DNA from: CAVHXA01 sp963639765
GTDB taxonomy: Bacteria; Bacillota; Clostridia; Oscillospirales; Oscillospiraceae
Direction of reading: 5' to 3'
Assembly: GCA_963639765.1 (NCBI GenBank)
Contig: CAVHXA010000001.1
Span: 62,001-126,000 of the forward strand
Length of the DNA stretch: 64,000 nucleotides
The notes beneath the pieces were generated by a model. It had not been told where the DNA came from, ran no database searches, and was given only the letters and a program-made list of their open reading frames with translations. The stretch's first letter is position 1; each line of letters begins with the position of its first letter. A program made the translations under genes and the position numbers. Below, piece after piece: positions 8,676 to 17,039 of the stretch.

Positions 8676-9519
8676 AAACTTCGTATTCGTCCCAGATATG
8701 CTCTAATTCAGTGAAACGTTCCTGGATGTTCATGTCCTTTTCCTGACTTATCGCAACGATCAATGCATTTGCCAGGCTAAGCGGCGCAACAAGAGAATCT
8801 ACCACCGAAACCATATCGCTCTTGGCAATCAGGGTATATTTGGCATACTCGGCCGTTGGAGCTGTGTGACTGTCGGTCAGGGCCACGACGCTGGCGCCGC
8901 AGTCGCTTGCAAATTTAACTGCCTTAACTGTTCTGCTGGAGTATCTGGGAAAGCTGATGCCTATCACAACATCTCCGGGGCCGACACGATAGATCTGCTC
9001 GAACATTTCACTGATGGAGGAGCGATCTACCAGCTTGACGTTATCAAACATCATATTAAAATAAAAGCCCAGAAAGCTTGCAATTGCCGCAGAGCTGCGA
9101 ACTCCGAGAATATAGATTCGTTTTGCTCGGATGATTTCGTCCACAGCTTCCTGAAATACTCTGCGGTCTGTACTTTCGATGGTACTGCGGATGTTGTCAA
9201 TATCTGACTGAAGGACTATTGCCATGAGATCTTCTTTTTCGAACATGGTATTGGCGACCTCAATACGCTGGACAGAGGTCAGCCTGTTGCGAATCATTTC
9301 CTGCAAAGCCTTTTGCAGGCTTGGATATCCATCATAGCCTATCACAGAGCAGAAACGGACAACAGTTGACTCACTGACTCCGACCGCCGCTCCCAGTCGC
9401 GACGCAGTAAGGAATGCCGCCTTGTCATAAGAAGAAACGATATACTCTGCAATATGTCTTTGCCCTTTCGACATAGTGGGCATACGTGCCTTGATGGCGG
9501 CCAGAATATCAGTTGCCAT
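8656..9519 (-). CDS. RpiR/MurR-family transcriptional regulator
   Basis: A 287-residue regulator. The N-terminal helix-turn-helix (~1-80; LGAAVGVSESTVVRFC reads as the recognition region) is followed by a SIS sugar-phosphate binding domain (~125-260, GVRSSAAIASFLGFY and GISFPRYSSRTV). Family members sense phosphosugars such as MurNAc-6-P. No sugar gene is adjacent; the gene overlaps the HI0933-family flavoprotein, so the target is unclear. Confidence 0.88.
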   Translation of the reverse strand: MATDILAAIKARMPTMSKGQRHIAEYIVSSYDKAAFLTASRLGAAVGVSESTVVRFCSVIGYDGYPSLQKALQEMIRNRLTSVQRIEVANTMFEKEDLMAIVLQSDIDNIRSTIESTDRRVFQEAVDEIIRAKRIYILGVRSSAAIASFLGFYFNMMFDNVKLVDRSSISEMFEQIYRVGPGDVVIGISFPRYSSRTVKAVKFASDCGASVVALTDSHTAPTAEYAKYTLIAKSDMVSVVDSLVAPLSLANALIVAISQEKDMNIQERFTELEHIWDEYEVYEKIDG

Positions 9520-9634
9520 TTTTTCACCTTCATGAATTCAGATTCCGCATTATCCGGCAAATTCACGCATATTTTATCCGATTGTTTGCAAATATTCAAG
9601 CGTTTTTGCAGGCCATATACCTGCTTCCTGCATT

Positions 9635-10342
9635 TTATAAGCTCTGGAGATATGCTATCTCTGCATCTGTAAGCCGCCGCCACTTTCCGGCCGGAAGCTC
9701 TCCCAGACTGATCCTGCCCTCTCGAATTCGGCGCAGGCGCGTAACAGTAAGACCAGCTGCCTGACACATTCGTCGAATCTGGCGGTTTTTTCCTTCCCGG
9801 ATGGTTATCTCAAGCAGAGCTGTATCTCCATGAGCGGCAAGAAGGCGCAGACAAGCTGCCTGGACCGTTGCCTCCCGAAGATGGATGGGGTACTTTAGTA
9901 TACTAAATGCCTTTGGTTGCCAAGCACTCACCCAGACGAGATAAACCTTTTCCACTCTGTGGCTCGGATGCGTAAGCCTATTTGCCGTCTCACCATTGTT
10001 TGTAAGGATCAGCAGTCCCTCGGAATACAGATCGAGACGACCTGCAGGGTATACGCGTTCCCCGCAGTCAGCTACCAGATCGGCAACCGTTGGTCGGCCA
10101 CGCTCGTCTGAGAGAGTTGTAACAAAGCCGCGCGGCTTATTGAGCATGATATAAACCGGATTGGGCCGCCTTTGAATTGCTTTGTCATCCACCAGAATTT
10201 CGTCGATATCCGGATCTGCCTGAGCACCAAGTTCTGCAATTATACCGTTGACCCGAACACGACCCTGGCGGATCCACTCTTCTGCCGTACGTCTTGAGGC
10301 AAGGCCTTCGGCTGAAATTATTTTCTGCAGACGCTGACGCAT
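9635..10342 (-). CDS. rluB: rRNA pseudouridine synthase, RsuA/RluB type
   Basis: A 235-residue enzyme with an N-terminal S4 RNA-binding domain (~1-50) and a catalytic domain whose GRLD motif carries the catalytic Asp at 104 (PAGRLDLYSEG). The C-terminal EGKNRQIRRM motif is typical of RluB/RsuA. It probably isomerises a uridine in 23S rRNA. The ATG at 10342 follows AAGGGGG; the frame extends 23 codons further without a better start. Vertebrate-style fusion domains are absent. The neighbours scpA/scpB upstream match the usual Firmicute scpAB–rluB order, interrupted here by DUF2953 and ytfJ. Confidence 0.92.
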   Translation of the reverse strand: MRQRLQKIISAEGLASRRTAEEWIRQGRVRVNGIIAELGAQADPDIDEILVDDKAIQRRPNPVYIMLNKPRGFVTTLSDERGRPTVADLVADCGERVYPAGRLDLYSEGLLILTNNGETANRLTHPSHRVEKVYLVWVSAWQPKAFSILKYPIHLREATVQAACLRLLAAHGDTALLEITIREGKNRQIRRMCQAAGLTVTRLRRIREGRISLGELPAGKWRRLTDAEIAYLQSL

Positions 10343-10528
10343 TTTTCCCCCTTTTGCAGTTGGCTGAACGAAAAAGAATTCTTCAAAAACCGAAGTCATA
10401 TCCTGCAACATCCGACGTATCTTAAGCGCGGCTTTTTCGTAGAAAAAGGTTGAAATACGTGTTCTTCAGCATAAGAATGTTATTTGCTGCAAATATCGCA
10501 TGCAGGATGCAGACGCTCGATGGCACTG

Positions 10529-10945
10529 TCAGTCCGCTTCTTCGGAAACAAAGGATTTTTCGTTCTTTTTCTTTTCGAGAATTGTTGTAACCTTGTCGAT
10601 CAGCTCAGGTATTAATTCGATTGCACGGTCGAGTGTTGTGCTGGCCGGCTCATCCACAGGAATCAGCCGCACATTTGTGCCGTTTACAACAAGAAAGCCG
10701 ACTGGAACTATGCTCACACCGGCCCCTCCACCGCCGCCAAAAGCATTTTCGGAGTCTGTACGCTGGTTTTTTGTGGCAAAGTCGGACCCACCGGAACCAA
10801 AGCCGATGGAAACCTTACTGACCGGGATTATTGTTACGCCGGATGCTGTGTTGATGGGTTCGCCGACAATTGTGTTGACATCTGCCATATCTCGAATTTT
10901 TGTGATGGTAGTGTCAAGCATTTCGCTGATATGATTATTGCCCAT
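10529..10945 (-). CDS. ytfJ: Sporulation protein YtfJ (GerW family)
   Basis: A 138-residue protein with the YtfJ pattern: a short helical N-terminus, a glycine-rich beta core (SIGFGSGGSDF, GGGGGAGVSIVPVGFLVV) and a charged helical tail. Family members are made in the forespore and affect germination, so this gene supports an endospore-forming host. It overlaps the DUF2953 gene by 11 nt. The ATG at 10945 follows GGAAGGGAAGG. Confidence 0.92.
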   Translation of the reverse strand: MGNNHISEMLDTTITKIRDMADVNTIVGEPINTASGVTIIPVSKVSIGFGSGGSDFATKNQRTDSENAFGGGGGAGVSIVPVGFLVVNGTNVRLIPVDEPASTTLDRAIELIPELIDKVTTILEKKKNEKSFVSEEAD

Positions 10946-11573
10946 TTGTTTCCTTCCCTTCCTGCGCAGCACGTGCTGCCAAAGTTTTTTCATGTTTGTG
11001 GCGAAAATACAGCCGAACCACCCGCAGACCATAGCGTAGGCCCATACCGAGAAGCTGATACAGCCAGATCCGTATTGTGAGTGCCGTTTGGATCGCAATC
11101 GAAGCAGTATTGTCCGAGAGGTCAGCGCGAATATTTCTGTGTTTTATGGTAAAGGTGCTTTCAAGAACAGGAATCAGGCAGCCTATGGCGGCCCATGCGC
11201 GACCATAGTTCAGTGCAGTTTTGTATGGATCCTCACCCCCGAACCAGGCGCAAAGATCGAGATGCGTAATAACGAGCTTGCGCCGAAAGCTTCCCAATGC
11301 CTCGAGCAATACAGGCAGAAGCTGACGCAGCAGCGCAAAGTCTCCTCCCTTTTTCTGTTTCTTCGATCGACCATCTGCTGCGGGTTTTATGTGTCCGGAT
11401 TTTTTTCCGGCAGACTTTTCGGCCCTTTTCTTTTTTGCAGGTATCAGGCGGATGCGAATCAGTCCAAGCCCTGCAAAAACAAGAGGACCGTTTTCATCAT
11501 ATTCGGCATGGATCTGAATCGGTGTCAGTGCCAGTGCGAGAAGAATCGCCAGGATGATCGTCGGAATCAGCAT
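10935..11573 (-). CDS. DUF2953 protein
   Basis: A 212-residue protein of unknown function with one N-terminal membrane segment (LIPTIILAILLALALTPI), a Lys-rich linker (~50-75), and an ~130-residue C-terminal domain ending in RHKHEKTL. DUF2953 genes commonly precede ytfJ in Clostridia, which suggests but does not prove a sporulation link. The ATG at 11573 follows GGAGGACTCTG. It lies inside the 3' end of scpB, giving a 77-nt overlap. Confidence 0.75.
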   Translation of the reverse strand: MLIPTIILAILLALALTPIQIHAEYDENGPLVFAGLGLIRIRLIPAKKKRAEKSAGKKSGHIKPAADGRSKKQKKGGDFALLRQLLPVLLEALGSFRRKLVITHLDLCAWFGGEDPYKTALNYGRAWAAIGCLIPVLESTFTIKHRNIRADLSDNTASIAIQTALTIRIWLYQLLGMGLRYGLRVVRLYFRHKHEKTLAARAAQEGKETNGQ

Positions 11574-12117
11574 CAGAGTCCTCCTTCGGCTGCAGCAACC
11601 CGGCAGCATCCTGCAGTTGGTCAAGTGGAGGAAGCTGCTGAAGGGATTCTAATCCAAACACACGCAGAAACGCAGGTGTGGTACGGTAGAGAATAGGGCG
11701 GCCCGGTACCTCTAACCGTCCACATTCTTCAATCAGCTCTCTGCGCAGCAGTGAACTGACAGAATAGGAGCTGTCTACGCCTCTGAGCTGCTCAATGTAT
11801 ACCCTTGTTGTTGGCTGATAGTATGCAATTACAGCTAATGTTTCCAGTGCAGCTGCGCTGAGTCTGGTTGGTTTGCGGGTTTCCAAAGCCGCCGCAACGT
11901 AATCGCTCAGCTCGGGAGCCGTGCAAAGCTGCCAGCTATCTTCTATTCGAAGAAGTCTGATTCCGTGCCGTTCGTAGCTCAGCCGGGATTGCAGTTCTTT
12001 TGCAGCCTGTTCAAGCTCGTCTTCTGTGCAGTCAAAAAGCTGCATAAGCCTGCTGTTTGTTATTGGCTCCCCGGCTGCAAACAAAACAGCCTCCATCGTA
12101 CGTGGAAGATCCTGCAT
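11497..12117 (-). CDS. scpB: Segregation and condensation protein B
   Basis: A 206-residue kleisin-associated winged-helix protein that works with ScpA and SMC to condense and segregate the chromosome. Both tandem winged helices are visible (~1-80 and ~85-165; ETLAVIAYYQPTTR and RRELIEECGR are family signatures). The last ~35 residues form a Ser/Asp/Thr-rich acidic tail, mostly encoded in the stretch shared with the DUF2953 gene. scpA lies 18 bp upstream. Confidence 0.93.
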   Translation of the reverse strand: MQDLPRTMEAVLFAAGEPITNSRLMQLFDCTEDELEQAAKELQSRLSYERHGIRLLRIEDSWQLCTAPELSDYVAAALETRKPTRLSAAALETLAVIAYYQPTTRVYIEQLRGVDSSYSVSSLLRRELIEECGRLEVPGRPILYRTTPAFLRVFGLESLQQLPPLDQLQDAAGLLQPKEDSDADSDDHPGDSSRTGTDTDSDPCRI

Positions 12118-12135
12118 AATTCCTCCGAGTGTGTC

Positions 12136-12915
12136 TTATTGTGTTTCTTCTTCCGGCATGCGCAAAAATGTAATTTTGGTTTCGTTGGACTCGTTTTCGG
12201 AAAAAGTAATACTCCCCAGGCGGCATAGCTCCAGCAATGCCAGAAATACAGCGACCAGCTCTGAACGGCCGGAGCATCCTGACAGTAACGATGGCAGGCT
12301 TATGCTGTTGTTTTGCGTCAGACGCTGAAGAATCTGCGCAGATTTAAGAGTTACCGGGTATGGCTCTGCCTGAGCAATTCCCGCAAAATCCAGGACAGAT
12401 GGCGGAAGCCGCTGTGCCTCGCGATCGAGGATGCCGGCGAATGCACACAGCAGATCGTATGGATTATGACGAACATCATAGGGTCTCACTGTCGGCAACG
12501 GATCAGCGGGCTTTGGAAACATGAAAAGGCCGATCTGGTCACGTTGGGACAGCCAGGCGGAGGCCTGTTTGATCTGTGCATTTGCCCGCTTTCTTTCCCG
12601 CTCTTCCAGCGATCGGATCAGCAAGTCCATCTCATCCGTGGCCTTTTCCTCTTCTGAGGAAACAAGCATCTTGGATTTAATGTACACCAGATAAGAAGCC
12701 ATTGCAACAAACTCACTGGCAATTTCCATGTCCATCCGTTTCATTTCGGCCATCCATGCCAGATACTGCTCAAGAATATCTGAAAGGCATACATCCTGAA
12801 TCTCAATTTTTTTCTTACGCAGCAGTTGGACAATTAAATCCAACGGACCTTCGAAGTCGTCGAGAGTTTCTCGAGTATGGATTATACCCTTCAGGTGATA
12901 GACAGGCTGCTGCAT
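12136..12915 (-). CDS. scpA: Segregation and condensation protein A
   Basis: A 259-residue kleisin that bridges the SMC heads. The N-terminal FEGPLDLIVQLLRKKKIEI signature and the EYLVYIKSKML-like helix are present, and the C-terminal winged helix follows. The start was set to the ATG at 12915 because TTGGAG precedes it with 9-nt spacing; the frame extends 11 codons upstream without a site. It begins 4 nt after the M50 protease gene stops. Confidence 0.93.
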   Translation of the reverse strand: MQQPVYHLKGIIHTRETLDDFEGPLDLIVQLLRKKKIEIQDVCLSDILEQYLAWMAEMKRMDMEIASEFVAMASYLVYIKSKMLVSSEEEKATDEMDLLIRSLEERERKRANAQIKQASAWLSQRDQIGLFMFPKPADPLPTVRPYDVRHNPYDLLCAFAGILDREAQRLPPSVLDFAGIAQAEPYPVTLKSAQILQRLTQNNSISLPSLLSGCSGRSELVAVFLALLELCRLGSITFSENESNETKITFLRMPEEETQ

Positions 12916-12919
12916 CGGA

Positions 12920-13612
12920 TCACGCTCCAAGCCCGGAAAGAATTTCATATGGGAACCATGTAATCACGGAAAATGCATTCAGTATACCACTTCGTAAATA
13001 TTGGAGCGGTGCGTCTAAAACTCCGGCAAACAACAATCCGATCAGAACAAGCATGCCCCATCGCTCATAGTGCATCAAAAACCAATAGATACGGTCTGGC
13101 AGCAAAATACCGAGAACCTTTGATCCATCCAGTGGTGATATGGGGATGATGTTAAACACGGCAAGGCCAACCGATAATACTGCGGTATATTCTGTAAATT
13201 CAATAGCCCACACAATCGAATCTGCCTTTTTGCAAATGTAAATATAACAGAATACACTGCGCAGCAGCAGAACAGCCAGAGCCAGAAGCAAATTGCTTAC
13301 AGGTCCTGCCAAAGCAGTAATCGCCATGTCACGCTTGGGGTGTTTGAAATTGTTTGGATTAATCGGCACTGCCTTGGCCCATCCGAATTTGAAAACAGCC
13401 ATCATAATCAATCCGAAAATGTCAATATGTTTCAGAGGGTTCCAGCTCAGGCGTCCGCTTTGTTTTGCGGTCTGATCACCCAGCCAAAGAGCAACCCGAC
13501 CGTGACTTGTCTCGTGGACAACAACGCAAAGAAGAGATGCCGACACAACAAGCACCGTGGTCTTCAGGTCGTCCAGTTGCAGCTGATGAATCCACGCAAG
13601 AAACCTGCTCAC
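12920..13612 (-). CDS. Site-2 protease family membrane metalloprotease (M50)
   Basis: A 230-residue membrane protease with the zinc motif HETSH at 33-37 and the second metal-binding motif in NIIPISPLDG, a variant of the family NPxPxxPLDG. Four or five hydrophobic segments are visible. The GTG at 13612 was chosen because AGGAGGGGG lies 6-8 nt upstream. Small M50 proteases of this class sit beside scpA in many Firmicutes; the substrate is unknown. Confidence 0.9.
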   Translation of the reverse strand: MSRFLAWIHQLQLDDLKTTVLVVSASLLCVVVHETSHGRVALWLGDQTAKQSGRLSWNPLKHIDIFGLIMMAVFKFGWAKAVPINPNNFKHPKRDMAITALAGPVSNLLLALAVLLLRSVFCYIYICKKADSIVWAIEFTEYTAVLSVGLAVFNIIPISPLDGSKVLGILLPDRIYWFLMHYERWGMLVLIGLLFAGVLDAPLQYLRSGILNAFSVITWFPYEILSGLGA

Positions 13613-13683
13613 GCCGTACCCCCTCCTTTCTGAAAAATCACAGGGCTGATCCCGGCACATGGCAGAGGATCAGCCCAACATGA

Positions 13684-14271
13684 TCAGATTGCTTCTCCGC
13701 AACGTAAAATGAATGATACCAGGCGGTCGCGGCCGGTTCCCTTTAGCGCGGAAAATGCAATAACCTCAACTGTTTCATCCAGCTTCAGCGTCTGCCGGAT
13801 AAGTTCCAGATTGGGCGCAATCTCGCCGGTGCGGAGCTTGTCAAGTTTGTTGGCCGCGACCACCCAGGGCTTTCCGCTGCTGCGAAACCAATCGGCCATC
13901 TCCATATCCTGCACTGTCGGCTTGTGTCGGGCATCAACAATCAACACACCGGCAGACAGATGGCCGGACGCAAAATACGCCTCCATCAGTCTGGCCCAGC
14001 GCATACGTTCGGATTTTGAAACCTGCGCATATCCATAACCAGGCAAATCAACCAGATACAGCGCTTTATCGATGAGAAAAAAGTTCACATGGATGGTTTT
14101 TCCCGGAGTGGACCCAACAAAAGCCATCTTCTTTCGGTTAAGGACTCTGTTCAGTACTGAGGATTTACCGACATTGGATCGCCCTGCGAAAGCAATCTGT
14201 GGGCAGGAATCGATCGGAAACGACTTTGGATCTGCTGCCGAACGAATAAATTCTGCGTTTTGCAGATTCAT
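13684..14271 (-). CDS. ysxC: Ribosome biogenesis GTPase YsxC/EngB
   Basis: A 195-residue essential GTPase for 50S assembly. G1 is GRSNVGKSS (30-38), G3 DLPGYG, G4 NKLDK and G5 SALKG. Its start is 19 nt after the lon stop, and the lon–ysxC order is conserved in Firmicutes. Confidence 0.95.
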   Translation of the reverse strand: MNLQNAEFIRSAADPKSFPIDSCPQIAFAGRSNVGKSSVLNRVLNRKKMAFVGSTPGKTIHVNFFLIDKALYLVDLPGYGYAQVSKSERMRWARLMEAYFASGHLSAGVLIVDARHKPTVQDMEMADWFRSSGKPWVVAANKLDKLRTGEIAPNLELIRQTLKLDETVEVIAFSALKGTGRDRLVSFILRCGEAI

Positions 14272-14290
14272 TTTTTCCTCCTGGGGGTGA

Positions 14291-16750
14291 TTATTGTTTC
14301 ATCGTGCTCCGGTTCCTGGTTTTTTGGGATTTGGGCGGAACAATCATCTCAGGCTGCACCATTTCGGTTTCTTCCTCGCATGGTAAGCAGGTGGAAGCTT
14401 CCTGCACGGACCGGACTTTTGCAAAATCCAATGCCGTGTGCAGAACTGCATCTGCTGTTTTTACGGGAATGAAGCGAAGAGCCTGCCGGACGGTCTGATC
14501 AATCTCTTCCAGATCCTGTTCGTTGTCCGCCGGGATAATTACGGTTTTTATCCCCCTGCGCAGAGCGGCCATGGTCTTTTCTTTTAGACCGCCAATTGCC
14601 AAAACACGACCGCGGATGGTTATTTCTCCTGTCATGGCGACATCTCTGCGCACCGGCGCACCAGTCAGTGCCGAGACAATCGCCGTGCATATGGTTACAC
14701 CGGCAGACGGCCCGTCTTTCGGTACAGCACCTTCCGGAAAATGTACGTGTATGTCTGTGTTTTTATAGAAATCACCCGGAATGCCCAGGCTTTTTGCGCG
14801 TGAGCGAATATAACTCACAGCAGCCTGCACCGACTCCTTCATTACATTGCCCAGATTTCCGGTCAGTTCAAGCTTTCCTGTGCCCTCGGTTACGTTGCAT
14901 TCAACCTCAAGTGTGTCTCCGCCAACACTTGTCCAGGCCAAGCCTGTTACGACACCAACCTGATCATCCTGATTCAATACATCCGGGAGATATTTTTTCG
15001 GTCCCAGAAAATCAGACAGATTTTCCTCGTTTATGAGTACCTTTTGAATGCTTGCGTCCTCGACAATCCGGACAGCCGCCTTTCGGCAAACCTTTCCCAG
15101 CTCTCTTTCGGCATTTCGTACACCGGATTCACGGGTATAACCGGTAATGAGGCTTCGAATGGCATCATCCGTAATTTTCAGCTGTGTTTTTTTCAGTCCA
15201 TTTTTCTTCAGCTGCTTGGCGAGCAGGTGTTTTTTTACAATCTGAAGCTTTTCCTCGTCTGTATAGCTTGTCAGTTCAATAACCTCCATACGGTCCAGAA
15301 GCGCAGCCGGTATGGTAGATGTTGTGTTGGCTGTAGTAATGAACATTACGTTGCTCAAATCAAACGGAAGCTCAAGATAGTGATCGGTAAAGTGGTCATT
15401 TTGTTCGGAGTCCAGCGCTTCAAGCAGTGCGCTCGACGGGTCGCCCCTGTAATCGGAACCAAGCTTGTCGATCTCGTCAAGAAGCATCAGCGGGTTATTA
15501 CTTCCGGCTTCACGAAGCCCATTGATAATCCTTCCGGGCATTGCTCCGATATAGGTGCGGCGGTGTCCGCGGATGTCTGCCTCGTCGTGAACGCCGCCCA
15601 GAGCGACACGAACCAGTTTTCGGTTGAGGCAGTTCGCAATTGACATGGATATGGAGGTTTTTCCGGTCCCGGGGGGGCCAACCAGACAGATAATCTGCCC
15701 GCCAATATCCGGTGAGAGCTTTTTTACACTCAGCATCTCAATGATGCGCTGCTTTACCTGATCCAGTCCATAATGATCCCGGTCCAATATTCTTCTGGCA
15801 GCCTGAATGTCTATTCGTTCTTTTGTCTGCTTATCCCAAGGCAGCTCGAGACAAATATCCAGATAATTGCGCAGAAGAGCAGCATCGGAACCGCCGGAAG
15901 CCTGCTTTTCAAGACGGTTTACGTCTTTTAGCAGTTTCTTGCGCGTATCATCGGAAATATTATGAATGGCATTAATTTTTCTTCTGTATTCCTGAATTTC
16001 ATCGTTGTCGTCTCCCTCGCCAAGCTCATCCTGTATGACCTTAAGCTGCTCGTGGAGAACATATTCACGCTGACTCTGACTTATAGCATCCTGCAGCTTA
16101 TCCTGAAGTTGTGTCTGAATAGAGAGCACTTCGTTTTCACGGCGCAGGCTGTCACAAACCAATCGCAGGCGCCTGACCGGATGCAATTCGCTTAAAATCT
16201 TTTGTTTGACTATATAGTCCACATACATGCTCTGTGCAATTGTGTCGGCAAGCTCACCGGGATCTGCAGTATAATAAGCGCGGATTATTGTCTCCTGAGA
16301 AATCTTGGAGACGTACTCTGCATATTGTTCAAACAGACCATATGCAAGCCGACAGACAGCCTCAACCTTTGGGGTTTCAGTCTGACAAAGGGTATCCTGC
16401 AGAAGCTCTATCTGCCCGCTGAGAAAGGGATCTGATTTTGTCAGCTGCGTCAGTCGTCCGCGCTGCTCGCCTTCTACCAGGATGCGCATGGTCTCGCCCG
16501 GAAGACGCAGAATCTGTTTTATGATGCAGACTGTTCCGATTTCATAAAGATCGGCCTGCCCCGGATCATCTGTCTGCAGATCTTTTTGTGCAGCCAGAAA
16601 AATCCGGCGTTCCTGCGTCTGCATTGCTTCATTTACAGATGTAACGGACTTGTCGCGCCCGACGTCAAAGTGAAACCTGGCGCCCGGAAACACAAGAAGC
16701 CCGCGCAGAGCCATAACAGGCATGTGCTCTGTGATGATAATATCGCTCAT
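14291..16750 (-). CDS. lon: ATP-dependent protease Lon
   Basis: An 819-residue LonA protease: N-terminal substrate domain (~1-205), coiled-coil (~210-270), AAA+ ATPase (GPPGTGKTS Walker A, LLDEIDKLG Walker B) and a C-terminal serine protease domain with the catalytic Ser in KDGPSAGVT and the Lys in the LKEKTMAALR region. It degrades damaged and regulatory proteins. It ends in a basic tail. A consensus-like sigma-A promoter and a perfect CIRCE operator lie upstream, so HrcA control is expected. ysxC follows after 19 nt. Confidence 0.96.
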   Translation of the reverse strand: MSDIIITEHMPVMALRGLLVFPGARFHFDVGRDKSVTSVNEAMQTQERRIFLAAQKDLQTDDPGQADLYEIGTVCIIKQILRLPGETMRILVEGEQRGRLTQLTKSDPFLSGQIELLQDTLCQTETPKVEAVCRLAYGLFEQYAEYVSKISQETIIRAYYTADPGELADTIAQSMYVDYIVKQKILSELHPVRRLRLVCDSLRRENEVLSIQTQLQDKLQDAISQSQREYVLHEQLKVIQDELGEGDDNDEIQEYRRKINAIHNISDDTRKKLLKDVNRLEKQASGGSDAALLRNYLDICLELPWDKQTKERIDIQAARRILDRDHYGLDQVKQRIIEMLSVKKLSPDIGGQIICLVGPPGTGKTSISMSIANCLNRKLVRVALGGVHDEADIRGHRRTYIGAMPGRIINGLREAGSNNPLMLLDEIDKLGSDYRGDPSSALLEALDSEQNDHFTDHYLELPFDLSNVMFITTANTTSTIPAALLDRMEVIELTSYTDEEKLQIVKKHLLAKQLKKNGLKKTQLKITDDAIRSLITGYTRESGVRNAERELGKVCRKAAVRIVEDASIQKVLINEENLSDFLGPKKYLPDVLNQDDQVGVVTGLAWTSVGGDTLEVECNVTEGTGKLELTGNLGNVMKESVQAAVSYIRSRAKSLGIPGDFYKNTDIHVHFPEGAVPKDGPSAGVTICTAIVSALTGAPVRRDVAMTGEITIRGRVLAIGGLKEKTMAALRRGIKTVIIPADNEQDLEEIDQTVRQALRFIPVKTADAVLHTALDFAKVRSVQEASTCLPCEEETEMVQPEMIVPPKSQKTRNRSTMKQ

Positions 16751-16803
16751 GTATCACCGCTCCTTTGCAATTGACCGCCCCGCGGTGAAGCAGTCAGGGA
16801 GTA

Positions 16804-16830
16804 TTAGCACTCATTATCTTTGAGTGCTAA
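16804..16830 (-). promoter_or_regulatory. CIRCE operator (HrcA binding site) of lon
   Basis: TTAGCACTC-N9-GAGTGCTAA, an exact match to the CIRCE inverted repeat. It lies directly downstream of the lon -10 box, over the likely transcription start, and 54 bp before the lon ATG. HrcA binding here would block lon transcription until heat or unfolded protein relieves it. Confidence 0.95.
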
Positions 16831-16834
16831 AAAT

Positions 16835-16863
16835 ACTATACCCGGATTATTCTTTTTTTGCAA
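16835..16863 (-). promoter_or_regulatory. Sigma-A promoter of lon–ysxC
   Basis: On the minus strand TTGCAA (-35, 16858-16863) and TATAGT (-10, 16835-16840) are separated by exactly 17 bp. The CIRCE operator begins 4 bp further on. Confidence 0.88.
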
Positions 16864-16902
16864 GGCCTTTTTACAAAATTTCAGGCTCTGTTAACAAATC
16901 CG

Positions 16903-17038
16903 GCTGCCGCAATATAACACTGCGGCAGCACGGAATCATACTATGCAGCATACGATTTGCAAAGGATTATCCCTCCGCCTTGCAGGGCATTTCGGAAAGC
17001 AGATACGCCGCTTTCTGAAAACTGCTGTACGGTGTTGT
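16903..17038. repeat. Hairpin and probable degenerate copy of the intergenic repeat
   Basis: GCTGCCGCA/TGCGGCAGC (16903-16929) forms a 9-bp stem past the clpX stop but lacks a T-run. The following bases carry CAGCATACGATTTGC and end in CTGTACGGTGTTG, both resembling segments of the 155-bp repeat at 20500-20654. I regard it as a decayed copy; the match is partial. Confidence 0.35.
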
Positions 17039-17039
17039 C

